64,000 bases of DNA from Rhizophagus irregularis (GCF_026210795.1 NC_089434.1:4650001-4714000), one strand, 5' to 3'. Positions 46,640 to 58,600 are shown, counted from the stretch's first letter. The notes: generated by a model not told the origin, from the letters alone. Made by a program: numbers and translations.

Positions 46640-49010
46640 ACACTTTTAGGCAAATATAGTATAGTAGCCTTTATTTTTATTAATTATTTATTGAACTTTA
46701 CAAATTTATATATAAGAAAAAAGAAAATAAAATAAACTAATTAAAAATAAAGCTATATAGTCTTCTAAGAAGAAATTAAAATTAAAAGAAAAATCAAAAG
46801 AAAATTCGCTAATACTAATACTTTTTAGATCTTCCTCCTTGATATATTTTAATCAAAATAGAAGCAACTATGCTAACAAAATAATGAATAATATGTCCAC
46901 TATTAAAATCGACACTCCATCTTGCAAAAGCTGTTATTAAGTAGTACTGTTAAACAACCTGAAATGTGATTAAATCAAGATAATCCATATTACATCGAGT
47001 TTTCAACCAATCGGTTCCAGAGTCATGTGAATCAACATGGGTCAGAGAAGGTAAAAAGGAATAAAGTAAGTACGAAAACTTGGGCAAATCAGAAGACCTT
47101 GAAGAGTTTTTAAGTTTTGAAGAAATGTTCATTGCATGTTTAAAATTTATTAACAAAATTATTGTGAATAGCAGTAATCACATTCATTACAGAAGGTCAA
47201 GATATATCTAAACTGATGAAAATATCAAGAAAAGTGGCAGGTAAGCAACCTCAAACTAGACTATAAGCAGACCAATTTATAGAAGAGAAGAACCAATAAG
47301 AAAGAAAAGCAATTCTAGCAATTTGGACAGAAAAATCATGATTAATGAGTTTGCCAGCTTCAGTAATCTTGATTATAAGGTAGCATAAATAAGAATTAAA
47401 AATTTGTTGCATGATGTGATGATGTCATTTGTATATAAATAAGTGCATAAAATCTTTAAGTTGGTTTTCACAAGAGCGACAAATAAGGATATCAATATAA
47501 AGATCAGGTCAGAGCAGCTTGAGTTTCTCTAGAGTAGATAAATCTTTCAAAAAAAGTTAAAATTTTATTGTATAATGTTGGGAAGCATTCGCCAATCGCC
47601 AAGATGAAAGAATCATCATATTTGGATTGATACATTAAAGTATGTTAAGTAAGTGCCCAATCAATTGTATAATGACCCTATAAAAAGTATTATACTTAAA
47701 ATATATTTAAAATATATTTAAAATATACTTAATTTAAAAATTGCAAAATACTTAAAATTATCTTAAAACATATGTCTAATATATTTAATTTTTGCCCATA
47801 TACTTAAAATATATTTAAATTATATTTAAATTAAAATTTAAGTATATTATAAGACTATTATAAGTATATTTTTTATGTATTTAAAATATACTTAAAATAT
47901 ATTATAAAATATATTATAAGTATATTTTAAGTATGTAAAAAAATATATCTATAATATACTTAAATTTTGATTTAAGTATAATTTAAGTATATTTTAAGTA
48001 TTTTGGCAAAAATTAAATATATTAGAAATATATTTTAAGATAATTTTAAATACATTTTAAGTATATTATAAGTATTTCGCAATTTTTAAATTAAATATAT
48101 TTTAAGTATAATTTAAATATATTTTAAAAAGTTTTTAATTATATTTTAAATATAAATACTTTTTATAGGGTAAGAGAAGTATGTCATAAGAGAGCAGAAA
48201 CAGAAACATGAAAGCTTCAAAAGATCTTACATATAAAAAGTTTAGTGGTATTGTTTGAATAAATGACAAGGATTGGATTTACAAATGACATTATTATAAT
48301 ACAGAATGAAGTCATAGATCACAGCTTGATTAAAGCGAGAGATGAGAATAGTATCATCTAAGGTGTATGTTGAATTGGCCAAATAATTGCAAAATCATTC
48401 AAAAAAGAATTGGAATACACTTTGACTTTGTAAGGTAAAACGGACAAATTTTTATCAGTAATTAATTTTTAAATAATAACCTAAAGTTCAAAATTATTAA
48501 GTTCCTTATATGTTTTCTAAAATTCTAAAAGTTTTTTACTTTCTAATATAATTCTAATTGAAGGTTAAGTAGTTTTGTAATAAAGGCAGGAATTGAAATA
48601 TATGAATAATGAGTATTGCTTCAGGTCATTGATAGAAATTTGCGAATCTGTGTAGATACTAGATAGAGACCACAGAATTGACAGGAGACATAGTAAGTGC
48701 AGTATAAATAGCAGCAGCTTCAGCATGAAAAGAAGAAAGCCAATCTCAAATAATGCCATATGCATAAGACACAATTGAGTTAGGAAAACCAGAGTCTGGC
48801 ACAATTTGAACCTAACTCCAATTCATAGAAATATTACGAAACCCTAAATTAATTAGAGAACTATTAGTATTAAAGAAAATATAATGCAAGTTTGAAACAA
48901 TCACCAAAGGAGAAGAAACAAAAGCAGCTTCAGCTGAAAGTGCAGGAGAAATAGTTTCAGCCTTATTAACGTGGGTAGATATAGTAGGTAAATCAAGTGA
49001 TTTTAAATTT
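46640..49010 (-). pseudogene. LINE-type retrotransposon 3' half: RNase H and C-terminal region
   Basis: Read on the minus strand from 49010: STHVNKAETISPALSAEAAF, then VPDSGFPNSIVSYAYGII (stop at a likely Trp), SSFHAEAAAIYTAL (RNase H glutamate), SIYTDSQISINDL (RNase H TDSQ), STYTLDDTILISRFNQ, a C-terminal Cys-His piece (ICRSCENQLKDFMHLF near 47450-47520), and the end ARWSVDFNSGHIIHY to GGRSKKY at about 46825. Frames shift often. Reverse-transcriptase and endonuclease parts are not in the window. A fold-back MITE (47676-48170) interrupts it. Confidence 0.65.
47676..48170. mobile_element. 495-bp fold-back MITE with CCCTATAAAAAG ends
   Basis: Starts CCCTATAAAAAGTATTATAC and ends with the inverse. 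The two halves are nearly complementary over their whole length, with repeated acttaaaatatattta motifs, so the entire element can fold into one long hairpin. Flanks TGA and TAA could be a 3-bp duplication with one change. Ends are shared with the small elements at 54065 and 54458. Inserted in the LINE relic. Confidence 0.8.
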
Positions 49011-49102
49011 TTTGCACTAGTAAATATAGATCTAAAAACTTAAAGTTCTTGTGGCTTTTTGTTTTTAAAGCATTTTTAATAATAAATAAATTTTTAAGGA
49101 CA

Positions 49103-49274
49103 AGTTTAGACTATACTTTTCGTCAAAATGATAAAATACTAATTAAATTTATTTTGACAGACGTAATGTATTTTAACAGACGTAATTAATTCATAGTAAT
49201 TTTATAATAAATAGTGAATTGGTCTATTTGCCAAAATATGACATAATTAATTAGCGGAGAAGTATAGTTTAGAC
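49103..49274. mobile_element. possible 172-bp MITE
   Basis: AGTTTAGACTATACTTTTC at 49103 is nearly the inverse of the sequence ending at 49274 (GTCTAAACTATACTTCTC when inverted). The interior repeats ttgacagacgtaat and ttaacagacgtaat. No target duplication identified. Confidence 0.35.
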
Positions 49275-51289
49275 GTTGTCACCCCCGTTTGCCACCTGGC
49301 GGTAAATAAAGTTCACTGCTTCTATTATATGTGTTCTCAGCGAAACATTAATATTCTTGCTTGGTTTAGTTTTAAATCTTTAACTTAATTTTCATCATTT
49401 TCTAATTCTTTATATTCATATTTACTTCATCATTTGAATACTTATTTAACATTAATTAAAACTTAGGTGAACCATAAGTATATTCGAGATAACTTTTAAT
49501 AATTAACGTTTTTACAAACATTTATGAACCCTTCACCCATATGATTGTGTACATTCCGACTAACTGAACTATTATGTTCGTGCGTTTCTTATATATCAAA
49601 TGGTAAAGGAATCCATTATTTAACATACTTTTTCATCATAAGAAAACAGTATAAAAGAATCGATAATCATTAATTAATGGGTAAAAAGTACTTTATTTAT
49701 ATTTTGATCTTCATAAAATTCACAACTAACTAAATTACCTAAAATTCAAAATCCTCACTGGCGACTGTAGAATTCACTTTCCATTCCGCTCCTATTTAAA
49801 CCAACTTTCTTATTCTTTCTTTTCTTACTTCTTATTTCTTTCTAATATTTTATGTTATGTGTTATCTTTTATACGCTATCTTGTATGCTATCTTTTATAT
49901 ATGATCTTTTCTATATGCTATTTTATATACTATTTTATATGTTATCTTTTCTTTCTTTCAAATATTACATTGTAAAGAAATAATTTATAATCCATCTTTT
50001 GTGGCTGTGCTATCTTTTTGTATCATCTTTCCATATTATCTTTTATATTATCTTTTCATATTGTCCCATAATCTATCTTTTGTAGCTTATAGTTCCTCCC
50101 CCTAATTATTCCTGTTGACGAACTTGATAAATTGGTTGCTAAGCCGCATCGATCGACCCTCTGATTGATCTATTGGTTCGTCGTTAATCATTTAATAAAC
50201 ATTACATCATGTAGATCATTCCTTCTCCTAAACATTTATCCTTTCTGGCTAATTATTTATCCGATCATGTGACTTTCTATTCCATTAAGTTCGATATCCA
50301 TGGTTACAACGTGACACACTTTTTAAATAAAATAAGCTTTTTATAATAAAAATGTAATAAAATAAACTTTTATAAATAAAAATGTAATAAAATAAGCTTT
50401 TATAAATAAAAATATAATAAAATAAGCTTTTTATAAATTATTTTTATCATAGGACGTTAGTCTCTAGAGAATAAAACAGTTATTTCATAAGAATATCTAT
50501 ATCTATGAATGTCATTATTTTTATAGCTATGCTGTGAAAATTAATAATATCTACGGATTTCTATGAAATAACTATTACAAATAAAATTAATAAAATAAAT
50601 AAATTAAATATATCAGATTTATCAGATTTATCAAAAAAATCAAGAGATCTATGAAATAATCTACATAAAATTACTGCGCCACATTTCTTATTTAACAATA
50701 TATATTGTATATTTTATAATACTTTTAATATTGTTATATGATGATCTGTTTATTTTTACTAGTCTAATTTTTAAAGTGCTATTGATTCAATAATCTTTTT
50801 ATGAAGCTTTGGCATTTAAAACATTAAAACTTTGCATAAATGACTTCTATTCCACTCTTTACTATTTATAATTACTTGAAAAAACTTAAAAAGGTATTTT
50901 TTTAAACTTTTTACCTTAATTTGAACGACTAAAAAGTTAACTTTAAAAAATAACATTATTTTAATCAGCTTATTTCAGAAAACAAATATTCAATATGCTC
51001 TAAATTTGCAGAAATCTTAAATAATTATTATTTGACCTTAATGTTTACTTGAGAATAATTCTTAATGTCAAAAACTGTACCACTTCTTATAGAAATTCAT
51101 AGATAATGCTGTATGAAATGGATAATAAAATACAAAAACTAAAATTGGAAACAAGTTGTTTTTCCAATGAAATTACCTTTCAAATGTTTTAAAACACTCA
51201 ATAGCATTTTTATAAAGTTCACAAAAATCTATGGTAAAATACCTATAAAGTTCATACTTGAGGTACTTTTTTGGCAAAAGGAACAATTG
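49275..51289. other. AT-rich intergenic DNA with simple repeats
   Basis: 49860-50090 is a degenerate run of tatgctatctttta-like units. 50329-50440 is a tandem repeat of about 33 bp (aaataagcttttataaat core), roughly 3.5 copies. No genes recognised. Confidence 0.5.
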
Positions 51290-51591
51290 GATTTTTTCTT
51301 TTCACATGTATTATAAATGGTACCTTCTATCATGAAATTTTAGTTAAAAATCTTTTTGATAATGCTGATGCTATTCTGTACTGGATTTTCCAGTACCCTA
51401 AACATAAATCTAATTAGAAATATCCAGAAATATTGGACTGGATGGCTTCAATCTGATCGAAAATTTATGGAAAGGAATGGGGGGATTGAAAAAAAGATAT
51501 GTTAATTCAGTAAATAGCATGTCTGCAAGATTGGAGCAGGTAATTGAACGTAATACCGATGGGATAGGAAATTATATTGTCATATCTTAGC
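51290..51591 (+). pseudogene. Tc1/mariner-type transposase C-terminal remnant
   Basis: Frames give WIFQYPKHKSN (family: FQQDNDPKHTS, second catalytic D lost), then LDGFNLIENLWKGM (family: SPDLNPIENLW, third acidic residue region) and RYVNSVNSMSARLEQVIERN ending NYIVIS and a stop at 51591, like the usual LVDSMPRR-type tail. Stops and frameshifts separate the pieces. No TIRs found. It lies just upstream of the helicase relic. Confidence 0.6.
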
Positions 51592-51733
51592 CATTAATTA
51601 TTTCACTCCATTGTATCACTAATAACATTTTTTTTTGTAACTGATATTCTGATAATCTAAAAAATAAAAACCAAGAACGAGAAAATTTTAATAGTTTCTT
51701 CTGCTATTCGCTCTTTCAACTTTTTACAATTTT

Positions 51734-52795
51734 TTATACGCTAAGTCTGTTAAAACTAAAGTGTTTGAAAAGAATATCATCAAGAGAACGAACACGGAAA
51801 ATTGCTACAAATGACAAGCCAACCGCAAATTCCTTCTTCGATTTATGAGCTGTGGCCCACGCAAGAGAAAGTGGAAATTGCAAGCGAAAGCAACTTCCGG
51901 TTTTACGTCTTATAGGAACAATAAGTACAACCGGAATCCCTTCTATATTCCCTATTATACTGTCAAATAAAACTAAAATAACTGCAGGTAAAGAGGTGTA
52001 CTCGGGCTTCTCTTTATATAAAATATCTGTTATAAGACCAGCAGCATTCTGCATAATAATATTTCAGCTTCAATTCCTTTTGGAGTTTCGGGATCGGCTT
52101 TAGAAGCTTCAGATCCACCCGTATGTACCGCATGAATCTTAGCAACGGGTTGGTTTAATAATCGAAGTTATTCAAATTTACTTTATCCACTTCTTCACAT
52201 GTTTGTTATGACATTGATGGCATCTGAAGAAGTTTTTCTTTCTGATTCAAGAATATTTCTGGAATCCGCGTCATTAATAATTCCTAGTCGGATCGTGTAG
52301 ACTTTCCATCACGTAAGTGATATGGCAGATTTTTGAATTGCTGTTGTTTATCCGAGTTACCTGTTTGTCTTTGCATAGCCTCAAGTTTATAAATTTCTTG
52401 AAATTGACTATAGGCACTACAACCATCCTCAGATAAATGATCTGATTTTCGAGAGCCTGAGAATACATGGGCACCACATACCGGAGGAAGCTGCCCTAAG
52501 TCACCAACAAGAATTATGGATCGGCCACCAAAGGGAATATTGTAGTGATCCGGAATGCTTGTCGCAGTCGTAAATCAATTATAGCAAGAAAACGGCATCC
52601 TACCATACTCATTTCATCGATTATTAAATATTCTATATATTTAGTTTTCTTTGGAGTTTCTTAAAGATTCACCTTCAAGCTCAACTTTTACCCCGCATAT
52701 GGGAACAGAAAGCGACGAACGTATAGTGCTGCCTTCAATGTCAAAACCAGCATCACCTGTTGGAGCAACTACCATATTGTTCTCCGCTTAAGACC
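51734..52795 (-). pseudogene. PIF1-like DNA helicase fragment, copy 2
   Basis: From 52795 down on the minus strand: NMVVAPTGDAGFDIEGSTIR with SLSVPI, ELEGESLRNS, Walker-B region (DEMSMVG), GDLGQLPPV-type piece, then LRDGKSTRSD with LLMTRIP, NQPVAKIHAVHTGGSEASKA, GIEAEIL, NAAGLITDIL, LPAVILVLFD, PLSLAWATAHKS (family AWAxTxHKSQG) and EFAVGLSFVAIFRVRSLDD. This is nearly a full set of PIF1 helicase motifs except Walker A, in broken frames. More complete than copy 1. Upstream of NMVVAPTG the frame stops at the same point as in copy 1. PIF1 helicases unwind DNA 5' to 3'. Confidence 0.85.
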
Positions 52796-52929
52796 ATATT
52801 CCTAATTCAATTAAAAGTAGGTACGTTTCTTTTTTTTCATAGATTTTTTAACCTTCTTTTTTCTTTAAACAAGGTTGAAAAAATTTTTTAAGTTAAATGA
52901 TAAAGAAAAATTATTTTATATATATTATA

Positions 52930-53800
52930 TTAAGTCAGTTAATGAATAGAGAGGAGACACAACTACGAAATCTGAATGGAAAATTCTCGCAAGTACTATC
53001 TCAGGAGTCAGGACACGGTACCAAAATAAAGGCTTTTCAGAAAACTATCAACCTTTTCATATCTACAGATATAACAGACAGCCAACAACGGAATTATCCG
53101 AAAGGTGGACAATACAAAAAAAAAGCCGAAAATAATTCTAACACTCACTTCTGATAGTGAAGAATTGTCGGACAAGTCTTGTCCTTGATTTCTTTGTTCG
53201 CAATATTGAATCAGAAAAACCTCCGGAAAAAGTTCCGGAATTAATTTGTGACTCTCCGGATTATCCTAAATTAATATTCTTCCATAATTATATAAGATCA
53301 TCTAACGCAGTTTAGCACATGACTTTATTACCTTCACTTGATTATATTAAAGAATTGAGAAGTTACAGCAAGTAGACCTTCGGACTTAATGAAGGTGAAT
53401 ATTACAACAATTAAGTCATCTAGCTCAGGATACACTTTAGAATGTAGATATCCGAAGGAATACAAAATAGCTAGATCACATTCTAAATCTTCAGCAAAAA
53501 AGCTTTACGTGGGACGATATGAAGAAGATTCCATATAATGTGTTACAGTGCTTATTAAATAGAACCCAAACTTGGAGGGATGATCCTAAGAATAAACTTG
53601 TATTGTTTCTGATATCGAAGCTACCACATACAGATACCATAGCTAAATCAGTGGTAAAGTCTTCAAATTGTAAAAGATATTAGAGTACTGTCTGCCTTTT
53701 TCTTACAGAACGTAGGAGACTTGGCAACAATATTAGCATTAGGCAACTGGTCTAGACGTTTTTAACAGGGGGGATAAAGTCAATGCTCGAAAGGAACCAG
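52930..53800 (+). pseudogene. tyrosine recombinase (Crypton/DIRS-type) remnant, copy 2
   Basis: The 5' end matches copy 1 (gaatagagaggagacacaac), with KGFSENYQP-type sequence. A deletion removes most of the core-binding domain. The catalytic core then reads LLPSLDYIKELR, TASRPSDLMKVNITT (R-containing motif intact here, damaged in copy 1), AKKLYVGRYEED, LLNRTQTWRDDPKNK, and, after a gap, IRVLSAFFLQN, VGDLATILALGNWS, the segment preceding the nucleophilic Tyr in this family. The Tyr itself is not readable because of a frameshift after GNWS. Several frameshifts; inactive. Confidence 0.7.
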
Positions 53801-53841
53801 GTGTCAACCTCGATTTTAGATAACGCTAGATCAGTTATGTT

Positions 53842-54064
53842 ATGATATTAATTTACGAATCTATGAAATACATTTGTAAATTAATGAATAATGGAGGGAC
53901 AATAGGATCACGTATTGGCCGCCCTAATGACATTTATTATATTTACAATCATTGTATACTTGTCTCTCGTATCAATGGAATTACCTATAATCGTGACAGG
54001 GAATCACGTGTAAAACTATATAAAGTAATAGCCAATTTTTACCGATCAAATCAGAAAACCTATA
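53842..54064 (+). pseudogene. coding-like segment following the recombinase
   Basis: ORF with coding character (ICKLMNNGGTIGSRIGRPND, VSRINGITYNRDRES, ANFYRSNQKT) between the recombinase relic and the first small CCCTATAAAA element, which interrupts it. No homologous stretch was seen in copy 1. Family not recognised. Confidence 0.35.
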
Positions 54065-54163
54065 CCCTATAAAAAAATTCTGGAAAAACTATCTTTTTTT
54101 TTTAGTTTTTCTTTCGAAGAAACTCAGACATGTGATCACTTTTCCGAAAAATTTTTTATAGGG
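54065..54163. mobile_element. 99-bp MITE with CCCTATAAAA ends
   Basis: CCCTATAAAAAAATTCTGGA at the left and, inverted, CCCTATAAAAAATTTTTCGG at the right; flanks ATA/ATA. The interior carries cgaagaaactcagaca, also found in the element at 54458. Sequences on both sides match copy 1 around 15400, which lacks it, so it is a later insertion. Confidence 0.65.
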
Positions 54164-54261
54164 ATATTGCCTTCATATAAATTACTAAGATTTGCCGTCA
54201 ATGAATTCCCCAGATAATGTTACTTGTTTTTTATGCCAAAAGTCAATGGAAAGTTGGGTTC

Positions 54262-54457
54262 CTGCAGTCCTTGTGTTTATATTTTGATGAAAATAATGGT
54301 GGTAATTATAATTATGATGATGGTGATAATAATAACGATAATGATAATTATGATGGGGATAATAATGATGATGGTAATGATGATGGTGATGATAATGATA
54401 AGATGGTGGTGATGGTGACAATAATAATGACGAGGAGGAGGAGGATACCCACTATTA
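54262..54457 (+). repeat. F-box-gene-derived acidic repeat block, copy 2
   Basis: Begins ctgcagtccttgtgttta, almost identical to the edge of the tract in the F-box gene (8363), follows the same triplet order, and ends gacgaggaggag then tacccactatta, identical to the non-repetitive sequence at 8630-8641. It keeps more of the F-box sequence than copy 1. Confidence 0.75.
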
Positions 54458-54545
54458 CCCTATAAAAGAAATTCTGGAAAAAACTCTTTATTCCGAAGAA
54501 ACTCAGACACGTGATAATTTTCCTGAAAAATTTTTTTTTATAGGG
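54458..54545. mobile_element. 88-bp MITE with CCCTATAAAA ends
   Basis: CCCTATAAAAGAAATTCTGG at the left, TTTTTTATAGGG at the right, with the same ccgaagaaactcagacac interior as 54065-54163. Inserted exactly where homology to the F-box gene ends (after tacccactatta). No target duplication seen. Confidence 0.55.
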
Positions 54546-54982
54546 ACGAATTTCTCTGGACAGCCACTTGAGCGAAGATTTAACGATTGTCCGGCGTTGG
54601 TGCTGCTGCGATTCATGGAGGTCAATGAAATGTCTTCAAGATTAATGATATGTTTACCGGGTGACGATTCTTTTTGAGTGACCTCTTTAATAACAGGCGC
54701 TTCATAAATAATTGTACCCATAATTATTGCTGTAGCAGAACGCATCGATTGATTGGTTTAGTTCGTCTTATTCGAGCGTCTAATTTCAACCCAGAAATCA
54801 CACCAAATGTGGAGTGCCGAGTAGCACATGCTCATCTGGTAACCTTTCGAGCGCAGAGATTGCGGCGATCTTGTAATTAAGAAGAGTGCCCTCTTATATT
54901 CATCAGAAATTATACCGTCGATGGTTTCATAAGGACAAAGCCATATCTGATTCTGGTATGCGCAACAGCAACTTAGAATCAT
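54546..54982 (-). pseudogene. unrecognised minus-strand coding relic with one stop
   Basis: One frame is open from 54982 to about 54546 except for TAA at 54760-54758 (KTN*TNQSM, probably CAA to TAA). It reads ACAYQNQIWLCPYETIDGI-like sequence, then KGYQMSMCYSALHIW, RSATAIIMGTIIYEAP, IINLEDISLTSMNRS. Base composition is clearly coding-like. No family recognised. It could be part of the helicase/recombinase mobile unit. Confidence 0.4.
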
Positions 54983-55375
54983 ACAACTAAAGTGAATCCA
55001 TATGCTGTGTCACTGTGTGTTTGTGGTTTAGACCATCATTTCGATCAAATCTATGTTGTAACTAAAGCCGTGAGAAATCATTTTCCTCTCCATTTTCTCT
55101 AACAGATATTTGAAGTATTATTTCCTAAATTAATACAATCTAATGAGGGGTTTGCATCAATAATATCATCAGAAGACAGGTTTTCTTTGTGTATTGCCAG
55201 CACTACTTTAACAACAATCATAGTAGTGATATTAGCAATTTTCATACGCTACTGTCTAACAGGATGATCATCCGCCATATCATGAATCTCTCATAATCGT
55301 AGAGCGATATATAGCAATAGTGTTGAAAAATTTTCTCTCTGACGATTAAATAACAAATAGTAAAATTGATTTCCC

Positions 55376-55645
55376 TCAAACTATACCAATAATAACATTC
55401 TGAGAAATAATATTCTGACACATAATCTGATCCCGTAAGTAATTCGGTAGATATTTTCGAAAAGGCAAGTGAAAAGACTTTAGTTGAGTTGCAGAAAGGA
55501 TGTACTGAAAAGATATCCCTGCGTTGAGAATCTCCTTATACTGAACTAGAATCGACAGTTCTAACAGAAGATCCATTGGAAAGGAAGCTATGAAGCTAGT
55601 ATTTATTGTCGAGGCCTTGAACCGAATCATTATTTGCCAGGACAT
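55376..55645 (-). pseudogene. possible minus-strand coding relic
   Basis: 89-codon ORF (IMIRFKASTINTSFIASF, FHLPFRKYLPNYLRDQIM). Composition resembles the relic at 54.5-55 kb on the same strand, and the two may have been one gene. Not recognised. Confidence 0.3.
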
Positions 55646-55699
55646 GTGAATTAAGACCCATGGGGCATCCCCAGAAATTCATTTGGATTATGCTTGTAG

Positions 55700-56950
55700 A
55701 AAAGTATTAGTCATTCCTAAAAACGGATCTGGTAGTTTCTTGAATATAGAACTCAAATGCTAGGATCTTTTAATTTAGAATATCTAAAAGATTGGCACCA
55801 AAGAATTGGAGATCCAAAGGGAGAGGAGGAACGTGAAGAAGTACGTATGGTGATGGATTTGTTGTGTGTGATTTTAATGTCGATGTCGGTGTTACATAAT
55901 TTGGTATTACTTGTTATGGTTGATAATAATATTGGCCATCTCGTAAAACGAGTTGGCGATTTGTAGGTTAGTTTTCAGTTGCGGTCAAGAGTGCATTCAA
56001 TAGAAATTGAATTGAAAAGTAAATAACGCATACTATTAAAAGATCTAATAATATTTCTCGGTAGAGATTAAGCGTAAACTGTGAATCAAAGAAACATTAT
56101 TGTTGTGTAAAAGGATTATTAAAATTGTGGTGATGATTTTTTTGAAAGACCTGGCAATCGATGCATTACTATTATTTATTGAAGAACAATGATGCCGAGG
56201 TGTTGAAGGAGTAGATGATGATTCTGCTGATGATAAATATAACGCTTTTCTTGATCATGAGCGTAACTTCGTCTCTTTCTCAGGCGTAGCAGGCATAGCG
56301 GACATCCCTATTTTATCACAATTTTGATAACCATTTGGATCATTTATTCAGTTATGTCACATATATAATTGCTGTTGTTGAAATTTTACATAATAATATA
56401 TGCACAAATTTACAAATAATATAAATTTAGTTTCAATTTATTGTATATTAATTTTATTAAAGTTGGGTTGTTATTGAGTAACTTTATTAGTAGCAACTTT
56501 TTAACTTTTATTATTATTTTTATTAAACCAGATAAATATTTATATAAATTGACATAATCTTTGCATAAAATTAATTATTTATAATTTGTAGATTCTTTTA
56601 AAAAACTAATAAAACTAATAAAATTTACTAATTATATTGTGGTATTTACTTAATTTTGTGGCACTAATTTATTTGACATTTATTTATTCATTTTGTGAAA
56701 TTATATACTAAATATCTTACTAGTAAGAAACTTGCATTATGGAATTATGGATCAGATCACTACATTATTTTTGCTATATATTATATATAACATAAAGAAT
56801 CTTTGTACAAAGTTTTAAGTTTCGCAGATAAATATTCATCTTCGCAGATCAATTTTTGACTTATAGTTGGGAAAAATGACTGAATCATCACATACGAATA
56901 ATGTAATAACAATATTAAAAAATTTTGCTAATAATCACATAATTAAATTT
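55700..56950. other. intergenic DNA
   Basis: A small plus-strand ORF at 55757-55966 has no recognisable features. The rest is AT-rich with no repeat found. Confidence 0.35.
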
Positions 56951-56956
56951 AGAAAT

Positions 56957-57100
56957 AATTTATTTATCGCACGTGCGATGCAAATTTTTATGTTTATCAT
57001 TGCCATTTTAAGGGGGTGGCGATGTATAAGCAGGTTGATCAACATAAATAATTTACAAAAAAGGAAAGTGGCGATGCATCGCACGTGCGATGAATAAATT
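56957..57100. mobile_element. ~144-bp element with self-palindromic ends
   Basis: Both ends contain the perfect 14-bp palindrome ATCGCACGTGCGAT (56966-56979 and 57078-57091), embedded in inverted repeats (aatttatt outside, GCA inside). The interior has gtggcgatg near both ends. Non-coding; the ORF across it is incidental. Confidence 0.6.
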
Positions 57101-57239
57101 TACTCTTAAATTTATATAATAATTTAATGCTTTAACTTGGATTTCCATTATTTTTTTGCCACATTATTTTAAAAATATTTGTGGCTTTTCAACAAGTTTT
57201 AAAACCCGGAATTAAGTGATCGGCAAATGATCGGCAAAG

Positions 57240-58600
57240 TGGTATAAGCATATCCGCTATGTCTGGAGTAGGCGACGTCTTTGTCCCTTCCCGTTTCTGC
57301 GTCCACTTCCCGGGCTTACGCTGTCTGGAATCGGCTGGTTGTTCCGAAGACGAGACAAACGCATTCGCTCAATGTCGTCTTCATACAAGCTCAAAAGATG
57401 GTTGGCGATCGAAAATTAGAGGCAAGTGACATGAATGTTTAGTTTAATACGTGGGTGACAGATTGTGTCGATCAATCGATCACAGATTTATATTTAAACT
57501 ATGAGCTAAAGTTGAATTTCTGAATTTAAAAGAATTTAAATTTAAGTCCTTTCATTTCTTTCCGTCGCCAATTATTATTATATTCAGTACTGAAATTTAT
57601 TTAAATTAATAGTGCATTTTTTCAAATTTTTTTTTTAAATACTAGATAGTATTAAATTTACTTATTTTATTTTCAATATTTTTTTTCCGAATTAAAATAA
57701 TAGACAAACGAAATCATTAGTTCCACTTAAATTTCAATTTCGTTCAAACTAAACAAAAGAATGTTAAAAGTCTTATTTCAGAATACTTTATTGGACACGA
57801 TCTTCGTTCTTACAGCAAAATAGCAAACACCACTTACTGAAATGGATAAAAATTTTACTTAGTAATTAACTGTTAGCTTTCGATCTTACAGCTAAATAGC
57901 TGTTAGTTGATTTATTTAAAATAAAGATAACTTATATATATATATTTATCCTGATAATTTACTGGTTAGTATAAACAATCTTCTAACTATGGTATTTAAT
58001 TATGATTATATTTCAGGAGTTACGATTTTTATTTTTTGTGTAACAAAAAATTATCATTAATAAAAGTATCGTAGAGTTCGCCATTGTCACGTGATGGGAA
58101 CATCGGTAGATCAACAAAAAAAAAATCATTCCGTTGGCGTAGGTTCGCATAAATTTAACAATATACTTTATTCAATGATTATATAAATATTTTCTATCAA
58201 CTTCTTTTTTTTAAAGAATTATATATAATAAAAAAAAATTTCACATCCAAAAGAGGAATTTCTATTTTGTGCCTCGATAATCAACAATTTCGGATAATAA
58301 AAATATGTCGCTTCCGGTGATTCCAAGGGAATTCCCGTATGCGATAAATATGACATATTGTTTTACTGATGTATGTATTTAAAATAAAAACGGATACTTC
58401 CCACTCACGCCCTGCCTTACGCGGCCCGGAATTACGGCTGGTTGTCCCGTAGAAACTATGTTCTTTTCAGCACGATAGTAATATCGACCGCTTCTTAATA
58501 ATATTTTTCTTACTCTGCTTCGACCACTCCTGCATCTGCGTCCACTTACGCTGCCTGAAATCACGTTGATGTTGTTCATGTCGAAATACTATATTTTATG
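57240..58600. repeat. GC-rich dispersed motif blocks
   Basis: 57296-57350, 58400-58450 and 58531-58564 share pieces of ctgcgtccacttacgc, cttacgctgtctggaat and cggctggttgtcccg. A related inverted piece lies at 24496-24524 (gcgtaagtggaca). They stand out from the AT-rich background. No TIR organisation could be resolved. The intervening DNA is AT-rich and empty. Confidence 0.5.

Noticed and set aside
48565-48804. Hydrophobic 79-codon minus ORF as a membrane protein
   Set aside because: Its first half is an out-of-frame reading of LINE RNase H sequence; only the TDSQ part is in the real frame.
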